NCBI RefSeq assembly: GCF_016862455.1
Contig: NZ_BOMZ01000017.1
Coordinates: 1 to 64,000 of the forward strand
From: Actinoplanes utahensis
GTDB taxonomy: Bacteria; Actinomycetota; Actinomycetes; Mycobacteriales; Micromonosporaceae
Reading direction: 5' to 3'
DNA length: 64,000 nt
The stretch's first letter is position 1, and every line of letters begins with the position of its first letter. Under the pieces are notes generated by a model that saw only the letters and a list, made by a program, of their open reading frames with translations, had not been told where the DNA came from and did not search any database. Shown here piece after piece: positions 1 to 9,953 of the stretch. A program made the translations under genes and the position numbers.

Positions 1-599
1 TTCCCGACGGGATGAGGGTCGTTTCCAGCGGGAGGAAGGCCGTTCCCGGCGGGGAGGAGGTCGGTGATCGGGCGTGCCAGAAGCCAGGACAGGGGCATCA
101 TGGCGGTCGCACGGTAACCACCGCCGGCGGTGAGACAGCGGATCGTGGTGGTGTCGGCCGCGTCGCGGGCCACGGTCCAGTACCGCGGAATACCGGCGTG
201 CGCGTACTCCTCGACCTTCGTGACCTCATCCGTCGCCTCCGAAGCCGGTGAGAGGACCTCGATGACGAGGAGGATGCCGTCCGCGGCGTGCCAGGTCGCC
301 CTTCCCGGATCGCTGTGCCAGAGGGCGAGGTCGGGGAATCGGCCCGCATCACCGGCCGGGCCGGTGATGCGGAGACCCGGTGCCTGCCGGAGCCGGCCGG
401 TGCCGCCGTTTCCGTCGAACCAGGACGTCAAGCGAGCGACCAGATCGGCATGGCCGTCGTCAGGGGCGGGGACGACCGTGAGAACTCCGTGCATGCTCGT
501 CTCGTAGCGGTGTCCGTGGCGGTCCGCCGCGATCATGGCGGTGAGATCGTCGAGCGTGACGTCGGCCGGCATGTGCCTGCCGATGGTGGCTGCGCTCAT
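1..599 (-). CDS. Uma2 family endonuclease-like protein (DUF820), 3' end off window
   Basis: The gene starts at an ATG at 599 and runs off the left edge without a stop, giving 199 visible residues. It matches the Uma2 family (PD-(D/E)XK nuclease fold, often expanded in actinobacteria): Pro-Asp at residues 89-90 before LALWHSD, the core strand VIEVLSP with Glu114, Lys128 in the following helix, then the family motif GIPRYWTV at about 137-144. These look like an intact D-ExK nuclease-like site. The biological role of the family is not established, and the neighbours (purK on the other strand) give no clue. The visible part is already close to full family length, so only a short tail is probably missing. 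Confidence 0.8.
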   Translation of the reverse strand, partial: MSAATIGRHMPADVTLDDLTAMIAADRHGHRYETSMHGVLTVVPAPDDGHADLVARLTSWFDGNGGTGRLRQAPGLRITGPAGDAGRFPDLALWHSDPGRATWHAADGILLVIEVLSPASEATDEVTKVEEYAHAGIPRYWTVARDAADTTTIRCLTAGGGYRATAMMPLSWLLARPITDLLPAGNGLPPAGNDPHPVG

Positions 600-812
600 G
601 CGCCCAGGGTAGTGACGGACACCGGCGGATTCGTCCCGCGACGGGGGGATCCGCGACGACGGATCCGCCCGGGGAGCCGGCTGAGAGCGGCCGGAGAGGG
701 GACCGGTGGTTGGAGATGGGCGGTGGCCGGGCGGGCGATAGCGGCCGGAGGCCGGGGGCGGGCGGGTGCGGTTGTGGGAGGTGTGGCCCGTACCTCGCAA
801 AGGGGTTGATTT

Positions 813-840
813 TTGGTGTGAGCTGGGGCGTCGCTAGGCT
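813..840 (+). promoter_or_regulatory. Candidate purKE promoter, leaderless arrangement
   Basis: TTGGTG (813-818) and TAGGCT (835-840) are separated by 16 bp, like a sigma70-type -35/-10 pair. The purK ATG begins only 9 bp after the -10 and has no clear Shine-Dalgarno sequence, so the transcript may be leaderless, which is common in actinobacteria. This was read by eye. Confidence 0.4.
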
Positions 841-849
841 GGTCGGGCG

Positions 850-1992
850 ATGGATACCCGAACCGGTCTGCCTGTAGTCGGCATGGTGGGGGGCGGGCAG
901 TTGGCCCGGATGACCCACCAGGCTGCCATTTCTCTCGGCCAGTCACTGCGTGTGCTCAGTGAGAAGCCTGATGACAGTGCCGCGCTCGTCGCGGCGGACG
1001 TGCCGATCGGCACGCACACCGATCTCGCGGCGCTGCGCGAGTTCGCCAAGGGGTGCGATGCGGTCACCTTCGACCACGAGCATGTGCCGACCGAGCACAT
1101 CGAGGCGCTCGAGGCCGAGGGGGTGAAGATCTTCCCCGGGTCGAAGGCGCTGGTCTTCGCCCAGGACAAAGGCATGATGCGGGAGCGGCTCGCCGAGCTG
1201 GGAGCGCCGGTTCCGCGCTGGGCGCGGGTGAGCAGCGGCGCGGAGATCGAGGCGTTCGCGCAGGGGTCCTGGCCGGTGGTGGCCAAGGCCACCCGCGGGG
1301 GGTACGACGGCCGCGGCGTCTGGATGGTCGGTTCCCGGGAGGCCGCCGACGATCTCGTGTCGACAGGCATCTCGCTGATCGCCGAGGAGAAGGTGCCGTT
1401 GCGGCGGGAGCTGGCGGCTCTCGTGGCGCGGTCGCCGTTCGGGCAGGTCGCGGCCTATCCGGTGGTGGAGACCGTGCAGAAGGACGGGATCTGCGTCGAG
1501 GTGATCGCGCCCGCGCCGGACCTGTCCGACGAGCGCGCCCTGGAGGCGCAGCAACTCGCCATCGACCTGGCCAACGCGCTCGGCGTGGTGGGCCTGCTGG
1601 CTGTCGAGTTGTTCGAGACCGAGGCCGGCATCGTGGTGAACGAGCTGGCCATGCGCCCGCACAACTCCGGTCACTGGACCATCGAGGGCGCCCGGACCTC
1701 GCAGTTCGAGCAGCATCTGCGGGCGGTCCTGGACTATCCGATGGGCTCGACCGCGTTGACCGCCCCGTTCGTCGTGATGGCGAACGTGCTGGGTGGCGAG
1801 CCGGGCGGGATCTCGATCGACGAGCGGCTGCACCACCTGTTCGCGGCGGATCCGGGCGCGCGGGTGCACCTCTACGGCAAGCAGGTCCGGCCGGGCCGCA
1901 AGATCGGGCACGTGACCGTGCTCGGCGATGATCTTCAGGATGTTCGGGCGCGCGCCGTGCGGGCCGCGAAGTGGCTTCAGGAAGGCGTGTAG
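850..1992 (+). CDS. purK: 5-(carboxyamino)imidazole ribonucleotide synthase
   Basis: PurK uses ATP and bicarbonate to convert AIR to N5-CAIR in de novo purine synthesis. The 380-aa length is normal. The N-terminal nucleotide-binding strand reads VGMVGGGQLARM (about residues 10-21), and an ATP-grasp domain follows, with VAKATRGGYDGRGVW near 150-164 and VNELAMRPHNSGHWTIEGA near 262-280, both typical of PurK. The stop codon is followed directly by the purE ATG, so the two are certainly one operon. The ATG at 850 fits the family N-terminus and lies just behind a -10-like hexamer. Confidence 0.96.
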   Translation: MDTRTGLPVVGMVGGGQLARMTHQAAISLGQSLRVLSEKPDDSAALVAADVPIGTHTDLAALREFAKGCDAVTFDHEHVPTEHIEALEAEGVKIFPGSKALVFAQDKGMMRERLAELGAPVPRWARVSSGAEIEAFAQGSWPVVAKATRGGYDGRGVWMVGSREAADDLVSTGISLIAEEKVPLRRELAALVARSPFGQVAAYPVVETVQKDGICVEVIAPAPDLSDERALEAQQLAIDLANALGVVGLLAVELFETEAGIVVNELAMRPHNSGHWTIEGARTSQFEQHLRAVLDYPMGSTALTAPFVVMANVLGGEPGGISIDERLHHLFAADPGARVHLYGKQVRPGRKIGHVTVLGDDLQDVRARAVRAAKWLQEGV

Positions 1993-2490
1993 ATGGGCCC
2001 CTCCGTCGGCATCATCATGGGCAGTGACTCGGACTGGCCCACCATGGAGGCGGCCGCGGTCGCCCTCGCCGAGTTCGACGTGCGGTTCGAGGTCGGGGTG
2101 GTCTCCGCGCACCGGACCGTGCGGAAGATGGTCGACTACGCCGAGTCGGCCGCCGACCGCGGCATCAAGGCGATCATCGCCGGGGCCGGGGGCGCCGCGC
2201 ACCTGCCGGGCATGGTCGCCGCGCTGACCCCGCTGCCGGTGATCGGCGTTCCGGTGCCGCTGAAGCATCTGGACGGCATGGACTCGCTGCTGTCGATCGT
2301 GCAGATGCCGGCCGGGGTGCCGGTGGCGACCGTGTCGATCGGCGGGGCGCGCAACGCCGGCCTGCTCGCGGTTCGGATCCTCGGATCGTCCGATCCGGCG
2401 CTGCGGCAGCGGATGGCGGACTTCCAGAAGGATCTGGAGAAGCTGGTCGCCGAGAAGGACGCGGCGCTGCGCGACAAACTGATGGGCTAG
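1993..2490 (+). CDS. purE: N5-carboxyaminoimidazole ribonucleotide mutase
   Basis: PurE (class I) moves the carboxyl group of N5-CAIR to give CAIR, the step after PurK. At 165 aa it has normal length. Visible signatures are GSDSDWPTM (residues 10-18), VSAHRT (near 37-42), and the loop [12 protein letters not shown] (near 65-76) of the CAIR-binding site. There is no spacer after purK, so the genes are co-transcribed and probably translationally coupled. A 16-bp-arm palindrome follows 8 bp downstream and probably ends the transcript. Confidence 0.96.
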   Translation: MGPSVGIIMGSDSDWPTMEAAAVALAEFDVRFEVGVVSAHRTVRKMVDYAESAADRGIKAIIAGAGGAAHLPGMVAALTPLPVIGVPVPLKHLDGMDSLLSIVQMPAGVPVATVSIGGARNAGLLAVRILGSSDPALRQRMADFQKDLEKLVAEKDAALRDKLMG

Positions 2491-2497
2491 CTTTTCG

Positions 2498-2542
2498 GGC
2501 GTGTGGGTTTCGGCCGGGCATCCCGCCCGAAACCCACACGCC
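2498..2542. terminator. Bidirectional terminator and palindromic-family copy between convergent genes
   Basis: The 16-base arms 2498-2513 and 2527-2542 are perfect reverse complements (GGCGTGTGGGTTTCGG on the left) around a 13-base loop. It lies between the purE stop (2490) and the stop of the convergent membrane-protein gene (2547), so it can serve both. It shares GTGTGG...TTCGGCCG with the palindromes at 53302-53340 and 59755-59917. Confidence 0.75.
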
Positions 2543-2546
2543 GGGT

Positions 2547-5500
2547 TCACCGCATCCGGGCGAGGAACTCCTGGGTACGGCGGCGGTTCTCGCTGGAGGC
2601 GCCGAGGAAGAGCAGGACCACCCCGACCGGGACCAGCATCAGCCACGGGCCGCCGACGGTGAACGCGAACGCCAGCGCCGCCACCACCGTGGCCACCGTG
2701 CCGACCACCACCGGCGCCTGCTGCCGGGTCCGCGACCCGATGATCAGCGTGAGCACCGCCCCGAGCAGCAGCAGCACCGCCCGCAGGTCGCCGCCGTTGC
2801 CGGCCAGCACGATTCCGATCGTCGGCACGAACGCGGCCAGCAGCGCCGGACCGTACGCCGCCCAGCTGCTCAGATCCGCCCGGTGATGCGCCTCCACGAC
2901 GCCGACCGCGAGCGCCAGGGCGGCGAACGGCAGGGTGTACGCCTCCGGCAGCCCCACCTCGTTCAGCGAGATGAACAGCCACCACCCGGCGATCTCGAAC
3001 CCGACCGCCACCCAGAACAGCGTCCGCCGCTGGCTCGGGGTGCGGTCCGGCCGGGAAGCGGTCAGGCCCAGCACCGCGCCCCAGGCCGCGAGCAGCGCCG
3101 CCAGGTGCACCGGCGACTGGAACGCCAGCACCCCGGCGATCGCCGCCGACGCGTAACCGCTCCACTCCATGACGACCGCCTCGGGCCGGTACTGCGCCAG
3201 CCCGAGCCGCGGCAGCGCCGCCTCCAGCGACAGCAGCACCGCGCCGACGGCCAGCACCCCGAACGCCGCCCAGTGCCGTTCCAGACCGGCCGCGATCGAC
3301 ACCGCGAGCACGAACATCTGACCCATCAGGGCCGCGAACAGCCAGCCCAGCAGCCGGGCCATCTGGGTACGCCCGTTGAGCGCCGCGACCAGGCCGACCC
3401 CGACCGCACAGCCCAGCGTGAACAGCGTCATCCGCTTGTCGGCCAGGCTCCCGGCCAGACCGGCGCCACCGGCGAGCAGGCCGATCACGAAGACGGCGGT
3501 CCGGGTGGTGCGCAGCAGCGGCGCCCGGGTCGCGATCGGTGGAGGGGTGAGCGCCAGCCCCAGCATCGAGATCGTGAAGACGATCAACGCCGCGCCGGTC
3601 GCCGCCGGGAACGGGGCGTGGATGGCGATCGGGGTGATCAACAGCGTCAGCGCGACACCCGGCAGGATCACCGGCACCGCCTCGGACGCCTTGCCGCCGA
3701 AACCGATCGCGGCCAGCGCCGCGGCGCCGGTGAGCAGGACGGCGGCCAGAGCGCTGGTGCCGTCGACGTTGCCGGCGGCCGGGGCGGCGAGGGCCGCGAC
3801 CGGGCCCTTCCAAACCGAGTCGAGCTGCTGCAACGGGTCGAGCAGGGCCGCCCGCAAGGCCGGGGCCAGCGAGAACAGCGCCAGCACGGTGGGCAGCAGG
3901 GCCAGCATCACGGCACCGGTCGCTGGGTCGGCGAGCCAGCGCTCACCCCAGCCGGTCCGGCGGATCCGGGCGTACCGGCTCTGCGGCGGGCCGTCGTCGA
4001 ACGGCGCCACCCGCGGCACCGACGGCGGCGGCGGAACCGAACCGCGCAGCATCTCGGCCAGCACCCCGACCAGGGCCGCGGCGGCCGCGTACAGCGCCGT
4101 GGGGTAGTCGGTGGGCACACACGCGACAGCGGTGACCGAGGCGCCGAGGACCACACCGATGGTGGCCCAGGGCAGGTACTGCGGCAGGAACCTGCCGACG
4201 GCGGCCAGGATCGCCAGGCCCAGCGTCGAACCGGCCAGCGCGGCGGTGAGGATGACCTGGGCGTCGTGGCCCTGACCGGCGGCGAGCGCGGCGAGCATAC
4301 CGGGGAGGGCGAGCAGCGCCGAGCCGGTGGCCGCGCCGCCGATCTGGGCCCGGTAGACGGGCAGGATCCGTTCCGTCTCGAACTCGGCGGTGTCGTCGAA
4401 ACTCGTGGCCGGAGCCCGCGCCGGGATCAGGGCGGTGGCCGCGACCAGCACCCCGAGCAGGACGACCACCAGCAGAGCCAGGGCGGTCGACCAGGGCCGG
4501 GCCAGGCCGGCCGAAGTGGCGTGCAGCAGCACCACCGCGGCGACACCGGCGCGGGCCCGGGCGGCGTGCGGCTCGGTCGCGGCGACGGCGGACAGGGCGT
4601 AGGCGATGGCCACCGCGCTGCCCACGATCAGCGGGGACCACCAGGGCATCCCGAAGGCGTACGGGGTACCGATGGCGGCCAGGGCCGCCGCGATCCCGGA
4701 CGCGTAGGGCGACCAGGGGCGAGGCATCGCGATCGCGGCCGTGATCGCGACCATCACCAGGGCGAACGGGGCCTGCCAGGCGCCCTCCGGCGCGGCGGCG
4801 GGGTAGGCGCTGAGCTGCGCCTCCCACAGCTTGCCGGGCAGTGCCAGCACCTTCAGCCCGTCGACCACCGCCTGCCAGCCGGCGATCGCGCCGACCACCA
4901 GGGCGGCCACCGCCAGGCCACGGGCCGGCCCGGGCCGCCAGTCGTCCGGCAGGATCGTGACGCCCATGCCGACCAGCAGCACCATCACCCCGGCGACGGC
5001 CAGCGGGGCGGACGGGAAGGCGAGCGCGGCGACCCGGGCGAGCGCGCCGCAGATCGCCACGGTCGCGGCCGCCGCGGCGATGTCCGGGCCGTCCAGCACC
5101 CGGTCGGTACGCCCCCGGTTGTCGATCGACTTGGCGAAGAACAGCAGCCCGGCCGCGCCGAGCAACAGCGCGCCGACCCAGACGTCCGGCGCCGTGGCCC
5201 CCGGGGCGAACAGCGCGGCCAGCGCCATCGCCACCGCGCCCAGCCCGGTCCCGATGGTCATCGGCAGGCTGATCTCCCGGCGGGCCACCTGGAAGACGGC
5301 CGCATAGCTGAGCGTGCCGGCCACCGCGAGGAACCCGGCCGCGAGCGCCGGAACGGTCGAACCCGCGTTCGGCGGCGGGCCGCCACCCGGGTCGGAGACG
5401 GCAAGCGCCGCGGTCACGGCGGCACCCGGAATGGCCAGGGCGGCGGCGCCGGAGGCCCAGTCGCCGACCACCCAGGCGAACAGCCGCACCGGGATCTGCC

Positions 5501-7661
5501 GGGCCGCGATCGCCACCATCACCCCGGCGCCGGCCAGCGCCGTCAGCACCGCCGCGGTCAGCCAGGAGGCGCTCAGCGCGGCGCACGCGCCGAACAGACC
5601 GACCACCCCGGCCGCGGACACATGGGCGAGCGCGATCCGCCTGGTGTCCGCCCACAGGCCCGCCGCGCCCAGCCCGATCGACGCCAGCACCAGCGGCCAC
5701 GGCGCCTCCGACCAGGGCAGACCCAGCGAGGCGGGCACGGCCAGGGCGGTCAGGGCGATTCCCACCACGGCGCCCTCCCGCCGGATGCCGGCGGGCAGCG
5801 CGAGAGCGGCGGCGATCGTCATCAGCAGGGCGCTGAACGCCAGCAGCCAACCGGCGGGACCGACGGCCTCGGCGAGCTTCTGTGCGTACGCCGCGGTGTC
5901 GGCGTCCCACACCGGGCGGGCCGCGCCGACCGGGGCGATCGCCGCACGCAGCGCGTCCACCCCGACGACCAGGCCGATCAGGGCGAGCGCGGCGGTCGAG
6001 GCGTACTGCGGGCCGCGGCGCACCGGCTCGGCGAGCATGCCGACCACCGCGCCGGTGACCGCCACGGTCGCGGCGGCGACCACCACACCCCAGTGCGGCG
6101 ACATGACACCGGCGATGCGGGCCATCGCGCCGATCACCGCGAGGGTGAGCACGGCGCCGGCCACGTTCATGGCGAGCGGCTGGCGCAGCAGGCGGGCGGC
6201 GGCGACCGCGGTGACCGCGGCGGCGACCAGGATCAGGCCGGACCGCACCGCGTCGGCCACCACCTCGGACTGCAGCAGCGCCACCGAGGAGTAGAGCAGC
6301 GCGCCCGCGGACGCGAAACAGAGCAGCGCGAACGTCAGCTCCCGCAGCCAGTCGGCGGACGGCGGGGTGGCCGGCGGGGCCAGCGACATCGAACCGGCCG
6401 GCGGTGCGCCCTCCGGACGCGGGCCCGGGAAGATGCGGGTCGGTGACCAGCGGCGGCGGGGCCGGTTCAGCCCCGGGATGATCAGGTCCGGTTCCTCCTG
6501 GCGGGACTCCGGGCGGGGCGGGGCGTCGGCCGCGTACGCCGCCGGGTCCGCCGGGTCGGGCGCGCCCGCGCGCCGCGCGAACCGCTCGCCGTCCGCGTCC
6601 GCCTCCGCCAGCGAGTCGCGGTCGGCGGCCACCGGCCGCCCCAGCGGCCAGCGCGGCACCAGCCGCCCGCTGCGGATCACCGTGGTCAGCAGCAGCAGGT
6701 CCAGCACGGCGACGGCGGTCAGCGCGAGGCCCCAGCCGGCCGGGCTCTCGATCATCGGGTACGCCAGGAGCGGCGCGACCGGCTGCGTCGCGATCACCGT
6801 CGCGTACCGCGGTGCGGCCAGTCGCGTCACCCCGGCGTAGAGGAACCCGGCCACCGCGGTGATCGCGAAGGTGGCGCCCAGGTAGAGCGCGGTCGGCACG
6901 TCGCCGCCGGTCAGCGGGGTGTCGTGCAACGCGTACAGCGTCATCGGCAGCAGGGCCAGCCCGATCGCGGCGATCGTCTCACCGGTCGAGGTCAGGCCCC
7001 GCTTGGCCACACCGGGTGCCGCCGACAGGGCGACGCCGGTGGCCAGCGCCAGGATCATCGAACGGGCGAACGGGTTGGAGACCGCCACCCCGGCGAAGAC
7101 CACGGCGGCCACCCCGAGCAGCAGGGCGCCCAGGGCGAGCAGGATGTTCTGCACCGACTGGGTGGATGCCTCGGGCGGGTGCTCCAAGGTCGCCAGCGGC
7201 GGCCGGCGCGACGGTGGCGGGACCACCCGCTCGGTCGGCGGCGGGTCGTCGACGAGCACGGTCACGCCGTCGGTGGCGGCGCCGGGCGGGCCGCCGGGAG
7301 TGGTCGGCGGGCCGGTGTGGGCGGTGCCGGGCTCGGCCCAGTCCGGCGGTGGCTGCGGCCGGCGGCGGGCGCGCGGCGGCTCCTCCTCCGAGGCGGTGGG
7401 CGACGTGCCCGGTGGCGGGGGAGGCGGGAAGTCGGCCGGTGGCTTACGTCGTACGGTGCGCCGGCTCTTCGTTCCCTTCGCCTCCTTCTGCTTCTGGGCG
7501 TGGGCGAGGATGTCCCGCTGGAACTTCGCGGCCTGGAGTTTGCTGGCGATCTGCGTACGCTCCGTGGCGGCCTGCATGTCCTTGATCTTCAGGTCCGCTA
7601 TGGAGGCGTCGATGCGAGCCAGTTGTTCCTCAAGGTGATCGGGCTCGTCAGCCTGCGCCAC
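2547..7661 (-). CDS. Giant multi-spanning membrane protein, SCO7613 C-terminal-domain type
   Basis: This is a 1704-aa protein. Residues 1-60 are charged and helical (probable coiled coil starting MAQADEPDHLEEQL). Residues about 65-170 are Pro-rich and disordered, and the rest is a long series of Ala/Leu/Val/Gly-rich transmembrane helices, several dozen in all, with short Arg-rich loops. The first hydrophobic stretch, QSVQNILLALGALLLGVAAV, is characteristic of large actinobacterial membrane proteins named after SCO7613. No catalytic motif is visible and the function is unknown. It is monocistronic, convergent with purE and divergent from the acyl-CoA dehydrogenase. The family name is from recall of the N-terminal membrane motif, so moderately sure; the membrane topology is certain. 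Confidence 0.7.
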   Translation of the reverse strand: MAQADEPDHLEEQLARIDASIADLKIKDMQAATERTQIASKLQAAKFQRDILAHAQKQKEAKGTKSRRTVRRKPPADFPPPPPPGTSPTASEEEPPRARRRPQPPPDWAEPGTAHTGPPTTPGGPPGAATDGVTVLVDDPPPTERVVPPPSRRPPLATLEHPPEASTQSVQNILLALGALLLGVAAVVFAGVAVSNPFARSMILALATGVALSAAPGVAKRGLTSTGETIAAIGLALLPMTLYALHDTPLTGGDVPTALYLGATFAITAVAGFLYAGVTRLAAPRYATVIATQPVAPLLAYPMIESPAGWGLALTAVAVLDLLLLTTVIRSGRLVPRWPLGRPVAADRDSLAEADADGERFARRAGAPDPADPAAYAADAPPRPESRQEEPDLIIPGLNRPRRRWSPTRIFPGPRPEGAPPAGSMSLAPPATPPSADWLRELTFALLCFASAGALLYSSVALLQSEVVADAVRSGLILVAAAVTAVAAARLLRQPLAMNVAGAVLTLAVIGAMARIAGVMSPHWGVVVAAATVAVTGAVVGMLAEPVRRGPQYASTAALALIGLVVGVDALRAAIAPVGAARPVWDADTAAYAQKLAEAVGPAGWLLAFSALLMTIAAALALPAGIRREGAVVGIALTALAVPASLGLPWSEAPWPLVLASIGLGAAGLWADTRRIALAHVSAAGVVGLFGACAALSASWLTAAVLTALAGAGVMVAIAARQIPVRLFAWVVGDWASGAAALAIPGAAVTAALAVSDPGGGPPPNAGSTVPALAAGFLAVAGTLSYAAVFQVARREISLPMTIGTGLGAVAMALAALFAPGATAPDVWVGALLLGAAGLLFFAKSIDNRGRTDRVLDGPDIAAAAATVAICGALARVAALAFPSAPLAVAGVMVLLVGMGVTILPDDWRPGPARGLAVAALVVGAIAGWQAVVDGLKVLALPGKLWEAQLSAYPAAAPEGAWQAPFALVMVAITAAIAMPRPWSPYASGIAAALAAIGTPYAFGMPWWSPLIVGSAVAIAYALSAVAATEPHAARARAGVAAVVLLHATSAGLARPWSTALALLVVVLLGVLVAATALIPARAPATSFDDTAEFETERILPVYRAQIGGAATGSALLALPGMLAALAAGQGHDAQVILTAALAGSTLGLAILAAVGRFLPQYLPWATIGVVLGASVTAVACVPTDYPTALYAAAAALVGVLAEMLRGSVPPPPSVPRVAPFDDGPPQSRYARIRRTGWGERWLADPATGAVMLALLPTVLALFSLAPALRAALLDPLQQLDSVWKGPVAALAAPAAGNVDGTSALAAVLLTGAAALAAIGFGGKASEAVPVILPGVALTLLITPIAIHAPFPAATGAALIVFTISMLGLALTPPPIATRAPLLRTTRTAVFVIGLLAGGAGLAGSLADKRMTLFTLGCAVGVGLVAALNGRTQMARLLGWLFAALMGQMFVLAVSIAAGLERHWAAFGVLAVGAVLLSLEAALPRLGLAQYRPEAVVMEWSGYASAAIAGVLAFQSPVHLAALLAAWGAVLGLTASRPDRTPSQRRTLFWVAVGFEIAGWWLFISLNEVGLPEAYTLPFAALALAVGVVEAHHRADLSSWAAYGPALLAAFVPTIGIVLAGNGGDLRAVLLLLGAVLTLIIGSRTRQQAPVVVGTVATVVAALAFAFTVGGPWLMLVPVGVVLLFLGASSENRRRTQEFLARMR

Positions 7662-7886
7662 AGAACCTCCTAGACCAGCCGCTCTCTGTAGTTAGAGCAT
7701 GCCGCTACGACACCTCATTAGAACAGTCTCAAGCGGGGGGAGATCTGTGGAAACGACCCCGAACCCGGCAGTTTTCCAGCATGCCCACGAACGGGCGGCG
7801 ATATTCGGCACAGTGGGGCTCTGTTGCCCGGGCCACGCTACGCGCCGGTAACATTGCCCCGGACTGGCTTAGGGAAGGTTAAGGGC

Positions 7887-9038
7887 ATGGCTGACTTCGA
7901 CGTCTACCGTCTTCCGGAGGACCACGAGACGATCCGCGCCGCCGTGCGCGAGATCTGCGACGCGCGGGTCGCCCCGCACGCCGCCGAGGCCGACGAGACC
8001 GCTGAGTTCCCCAAGGCGTCGTACGACGCCCTCCGCTCCGCCGACTTCCACGCCCCGCACATCCCGGTGGAGTACGGCGGCGCCGGAGCGGACGCGCTCG
8101 CCACCGCGATCGTGATCGAGGAGGTGGCCCGCGCCTGCGCGTCGTCCTCGCTGATCCCCGCGGTCAACAAGCTCGGCAGCCTCCCGCTGATCCTCTCGGG
8201 GTCCGAGGAGCTCAAGCAGAAGTATCTGACGAAGGTCGCGTCCGGCGAGGCGATGTTCTCCTACTGCCTGTCCGAGCCCGAAGCCGGTTCCGACGCCGCG
8301 TCGATGACCACCAAGGCCGTCCGCGACGGCGACCACTGGGTGCTCAACGGCGTCAAGCGCTGGATCACCAACGCCGGCGTCTCCGAGTTCTACACCGTCT
8401 TCGCGGTCACCGACCCGTCCGCCCGCTCCCGCGGCATCTCCGCCTTCGTGGTGGAGAAGTCCGACCAGGGCGTCAGCTTCGGCGCGCCGGAGAAGAAACT
8501 CGGCATCAAGGGCTCCCCGACGCGCGAGGTCTACTTCGACAACGTGCGCATCCCCGCCGACCGGATCATCGGCGCCGAGGGCACCGGCTTCGCCACCGCC
8601 ATGCAGACCCTCGACCACACCCGGGTCACCATCGCCGCGCAGGCCATCGGCATCGCGCAGGGCGCGCTCGACTTCGCCCTGGCGTACGCCAAGGAGCGCA
8701 AGCAGTTCGGCAAGTCGATCGCCGACTTCCAGGGCCTGCAGTTCATGCTCGCCGACATGGGCATGAAGCTCGAGGCGGCCCGCCAGCTCACCTACGCCGC
8801 CGCCGGCAAGAGCGAACGCGGCGACGCCGACCTGACCTACTTCGGCGCGGCGGCGAAGTGCTTCGCCTCCGACGCCGCCATGGAGATCACCACCGACGCG
8901 GTCCAGATCCTCGGCGGCTACGGCTACACCCGCGACTACCCGGTCGAGCGGATGATGCGCGACGCCAAGATCACCCAGATCTACGAGGGTACGAACCAGG
9001 TGCAGCGGATCGTGATGGCACGGCAGCTCCTCAAGTAA
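7887..9038 (+). CDS. Acyl-CoA dehydrogenase
   Basis: This FAD-dependent enzyme introduces the alpha-beta double bond into acyl-CoA thioesters. The length (383 aa) is standard. Visible are the flavin/substrate segment YCLSEPEAGSDAASM (near 127-141), WITNAG (near 162-167), the arginine-rich C-terminal helix RMMRDAKITQIYEGTNQVQR with the candidate catalytic Glu in IYEGTNQ, and a C-terminus of normal position. The ATG at 7887 is preceded by GGGAAGG; an in-frame extension 21 codons upstream has no family support. It could be a short/branched-chain or isovaleryl-type enzyme; the substrate cannot be read from sequence. It is monocistronic, followed at once by a terminator. Confidence 0.92.
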   Translation: MADFDVYRLPEDHETIRAAVREICDARVAPHAAEADETAEFPKASYDALRSADFHAPHIPVEYGGAGADALATAIVIEEVARACASSSLIPAVNKLGSLPLILSGSEELKQKYLTKVASGEAMFSYCLSEPEAGSDAASMTTKAVRDGDHWVLNGVKRWITNAGVSEFYTVFAVTDPSARSRGISAFVVEKSDQGVSFGAPEKKLGIKGSPTREVYFDNVRIPADRIIGAEGTGFATAMQTLDHTRVTIAAQAIGIAQGALDFALAYAKERKQFGKSIADFQGLQFMLADMGMKLEAARQLTYAAAGKSERGDADLTYFGAAAKCFASDAAMEITTDAVQILGGYGYTRDYPVERMMRDAKITQIYEGTNQVQRIVMARQLLK

Positions 9039-9040
9039 GC

Positions 9041-9068
9041 CGCTGGCCTGCGTTTTAGCAGGCCAGCG
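9041..9068 (+). terminator. Terminator after acyl-CoA dehydrogenase
   Basis: Perfect 11-base arms CGCTGGCCTGC (9041-9051) and its complement (9058-9068) enclose the 6-base loop GTTTTA, two bases after the stop codon. There is no T tract after it, as is usual in high-GC actinobacteria. Confidence 0.75.
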
Positions 9069-9212
9069 TCATGATAGACCCCGCTCCGGATGCTGTCGCG
9101 GTCCGTCGGGTGCTGGTCCGCCGGCATCCGACGGCACGGCGTGGCATGCCCTGTGTGACGGTCTGTGTGACGGCTGATGTGACAGAGCGGCCGGTTTCAC
9201 TGGCACCCATTG

Positions 9213-9704
9213 TCAGCCGTCCACCCTGACCAGATCGCGCAGGAAAGCCGCCCCGACGTTGACACGGTCGATCGCGTCGACGAGAACGCCCGCAACCACG
9301 TGCTGCGGGATCGGCAGCATCAGGAAGCCGTCCGTGCCCGTCACCACCCCGTGCCGTTCGAAGACCTCGGTGAGTTTGCCGCGGAGGACCTCGTCGTCGG
9401 GTACGTCGAGGGCGAAGCCGCCGTCGACGCCCCGCATGCCGACACCGTTGCCGACCGCCCGCAGCCACCGGGGATCGTCTCGTAGCCGGAGAACCACGGG
9501 TCCTCGACCCGTTCGTCAGTGCCGCTGGACTCCCAGACTTGCGGCAGCACCGGGTCGCGGTAGTAGCCGCTGAGCCGTTTCGTCCGCAGCATGCACATCG
9601 TGTAGCCGAGGGCTCCGTCGATGCCGAAGTAGATACCAGTTGTGCCGCTCCGCATGTCGGGATACCGGACCAGGTGGTATCGCCAGTCGAAGATCCGGGA
9701 ATCC
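9213..9704 (-). pseudogene. 3' remnant of an unrecognised gene, frameshifted and cut by an IS element
   Basis: Two reading frames together make a plausible protein tail. Upstream on this strand one frame reads RIFDWRYHLVRYPDM, GIYFGIDGALGYTMCMLRTK and SGYYRDPVLPQVWE. Near 9475 the sense passes to another frame with GVDGGFALDVPDDEVLRGKL and HVVAGVLVDAIDRVNVGAAF, ending at the stop at 9213. Neither frame alone is a whole gene, and no start is visible because the insertion-element remnant abuts the 5' side near 9704. I do not recognise the family. A one-base indel plus loss of the 5' part explains what is seen. Confidence 0.6.
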
Positions 9705-9953
9705 TCACGGCCGGCCGGCCAGGCGGCCGAGCCGGAGCTCGGCGTGGACTCGCAGCGCGCCGTAGGTTCCGCGAGAGGCTTCGTGAACGGCGCGGATCCT
9801 TTCGGTGAGCCAGGCGTGGCGCAGCGACCGTGCTGACGGGGGCCGGTTGAGCCAGGCGTAGTAGCCGGACTCCGACACGTCCAGTACCCGGCAGCACAGG
9901 CTGACGGATAGTCCTTCAGCGGCCAGGGTTTGATGGCCGCGAACCGGTCTTTT
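9705..9953 (-). pseudogene. IS3-family transposase OrfB, N-terminal fragment
   Basis: In the -1 frame after the slippery A4 run the sequence reads LAAEGLSVSLCCRVLDVSES, then GYYAWLNRPPSARSLRHAWL and RIRAVHEASRGTYGALRVHA, the HTH_21 region that opens IS3 OrfB proteins. It ends at a TGA at 9707-9705, about 80 residues in. The rve integrase core with its DDE triad is absent. Confidence 0.75.

Noticed and set aside
943..3813. Long open frame antisense to purK-purE
   Set aside because: It has the Arg/Gly/His-rich composition of shadow frames in high-GC DNA, spans two certain genes, and matches no family.
2883..6446. Very long plus-strand frame opposite the giant membrane protein
   Set aside because: Rich in Gln, Arg, His and Gly with no hydrophobic or family motif; it is the complement of Ala/Leu/Val-rich membrane codons.
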